A DNA stretch of 64,000 nt from positions 248,001-312,000 of the forward strand of contig JAPYXD010000696.1 in assembly GCA_030998225.1 (NCBI GenBank). The letters are read 5' to 3'. Below the pieces are notes generated by a model. It worked only from the letters and a program-made list of their open reading frames with translations, did no database searches and was not told where the DNA came from. The stretch is from Diplolepis rosae. Lineage: Eukaryota > Arthropoda > Insecta > Hymenoptera > Diplolepididae. The position numbers were made by a program, and so were the translations under genes. Positions 63,761 to 64,000 of the stretch are shown piece by piece (position 1 is the stretch's first letter; the number at the start of each line of letters is the position of its first letter).

Positions 63761-64000
63761 TTGAACTTATAAACTCAAGTAATAAATGCTCAAAATTCAT
63801 GCGAGCTGCGCACAGTAATCTACAAAGACAAAATACTGTGTATTCATATAAAAATGATGTGATATTACAACATTTACTCCTCATTCGATGGGCTAGATGG
63901 GCCAAAGGTGCCAAACGCTTGTTTTTCATCTGCGGCGCACGTGAAACTCAAGCGTTGAACTTCTTAGGTTTTTTATATGAAGAAATTCTAGTATAAGACA
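63761..64000 (+). other. Window end, weak coding-like frame
   Basis: The last frame (63676-63996) has KFMRAAHSNLQRQNTVYSYK, which may continue the same family or be chance. It is cut by the window end. Confidence 0.3.

Noticed and set aside
1..64000. CRISPR arrays, operons, rRNA or bacterial genes
   Set aside because: No regularly spaced repeats, no bacterial coding organisation and no rRNA signature were seen. The direct repeats found are of transposon type.

Overview
The window looks like a transposon-rich stretch of an AT-rich arthropod nuclear genome, most likely an insect. I lean towards Hymenoptera, but that is inference. The evidence is the mix of families: several mariner/Tc1 copies, R1-like non-LTR elements, Ty3/gypsy and errantivirus-like elements, Penelope-like elements (PLEs), a DIRS-like element, a hAT element, pogo-like elements, and intron-style splice sites in the few gene-like pieces. 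There is no bacterial gene organisation, no rRNA, no CRISPR array and no confidently intact host gene.

Layout. 1-7.2 kb: a THAP-domain exon (minus), then a Ty3/gypsy element (minus, 1538-6734) with both LTRs, a tRNA-Trp primer site and a decayed pol, then a deleted mariner. 7.5-12 kb: a second mariner remnant, a diverged 290-bp direct repeat and a 115-bp inverted repeat in AT-rich DNA. 12.2-13.8 kb: a DDE-like transposase pseudogene. 14-16.4 kb: R1-like copy A (minus). 16.5-20 kb: an errantivirus-like element broken by two MITEs. 20.5-24.2 kb: a mariner (minus), a fold-back element and a nearly intact hAT transposase (minus). 25.9-29.4 kb: pieces of R1-like copy B. 30.4-31.2 kb: a DUF7869-like exon next to a tRNA-related SINE-like sequence. 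32.4-33.6 kb: a 470-bp-arm inverted repeat. 33.9-35.6 kb: PLE-1 with inverted pseudo-LTRs, each carrying a hammerhead ribozyme motif. 37-43.2 kb: a second errantivirus-like element with a tRNA-Arg primer site, holding PLE-2 and a 270-bp MITE inside gag. 44-46 kb: a Tc1/mariner-type transposase fragment and an R1-like gag fragment (copy C). 46.4-50.1 kb: dispersed exons of an uncharacterised family, interrupted by a GC-rich candidate solo LTR and a MITE. 50.5-51.4 kb: a pogo-like element with a PHD-like finger. 51.7-55.5 kb: a DIRS-like element followed by a full-length mariner. 55.6-58 kb: a mariner split by a cluster of composite MITEs, then a deleted Tc1-like element. 59-62.8 kb: R1-like copy D (minus). 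62.8-63.8 kb: another copy of the uncharacterised family.

The elements do not act as a pathway. They are layers of insertion, and several nesting orders can be read from target-site duplications. PLE-2 and a MITE entered the gag of gypsy-3. A pogo-like MITE entered RNase H of gypsy-2, and removing it restores the reading frame. A MITE cluster split a mariner. The observations most worth following are the three PLE hammerhead motifs, the composite MITE family with NRF-1/EWG-like palindromes, the repeated perfect palindromes inside R1-like copies, and the scattered uncharacterised multi-exon family with a candidate GC-AG intron.
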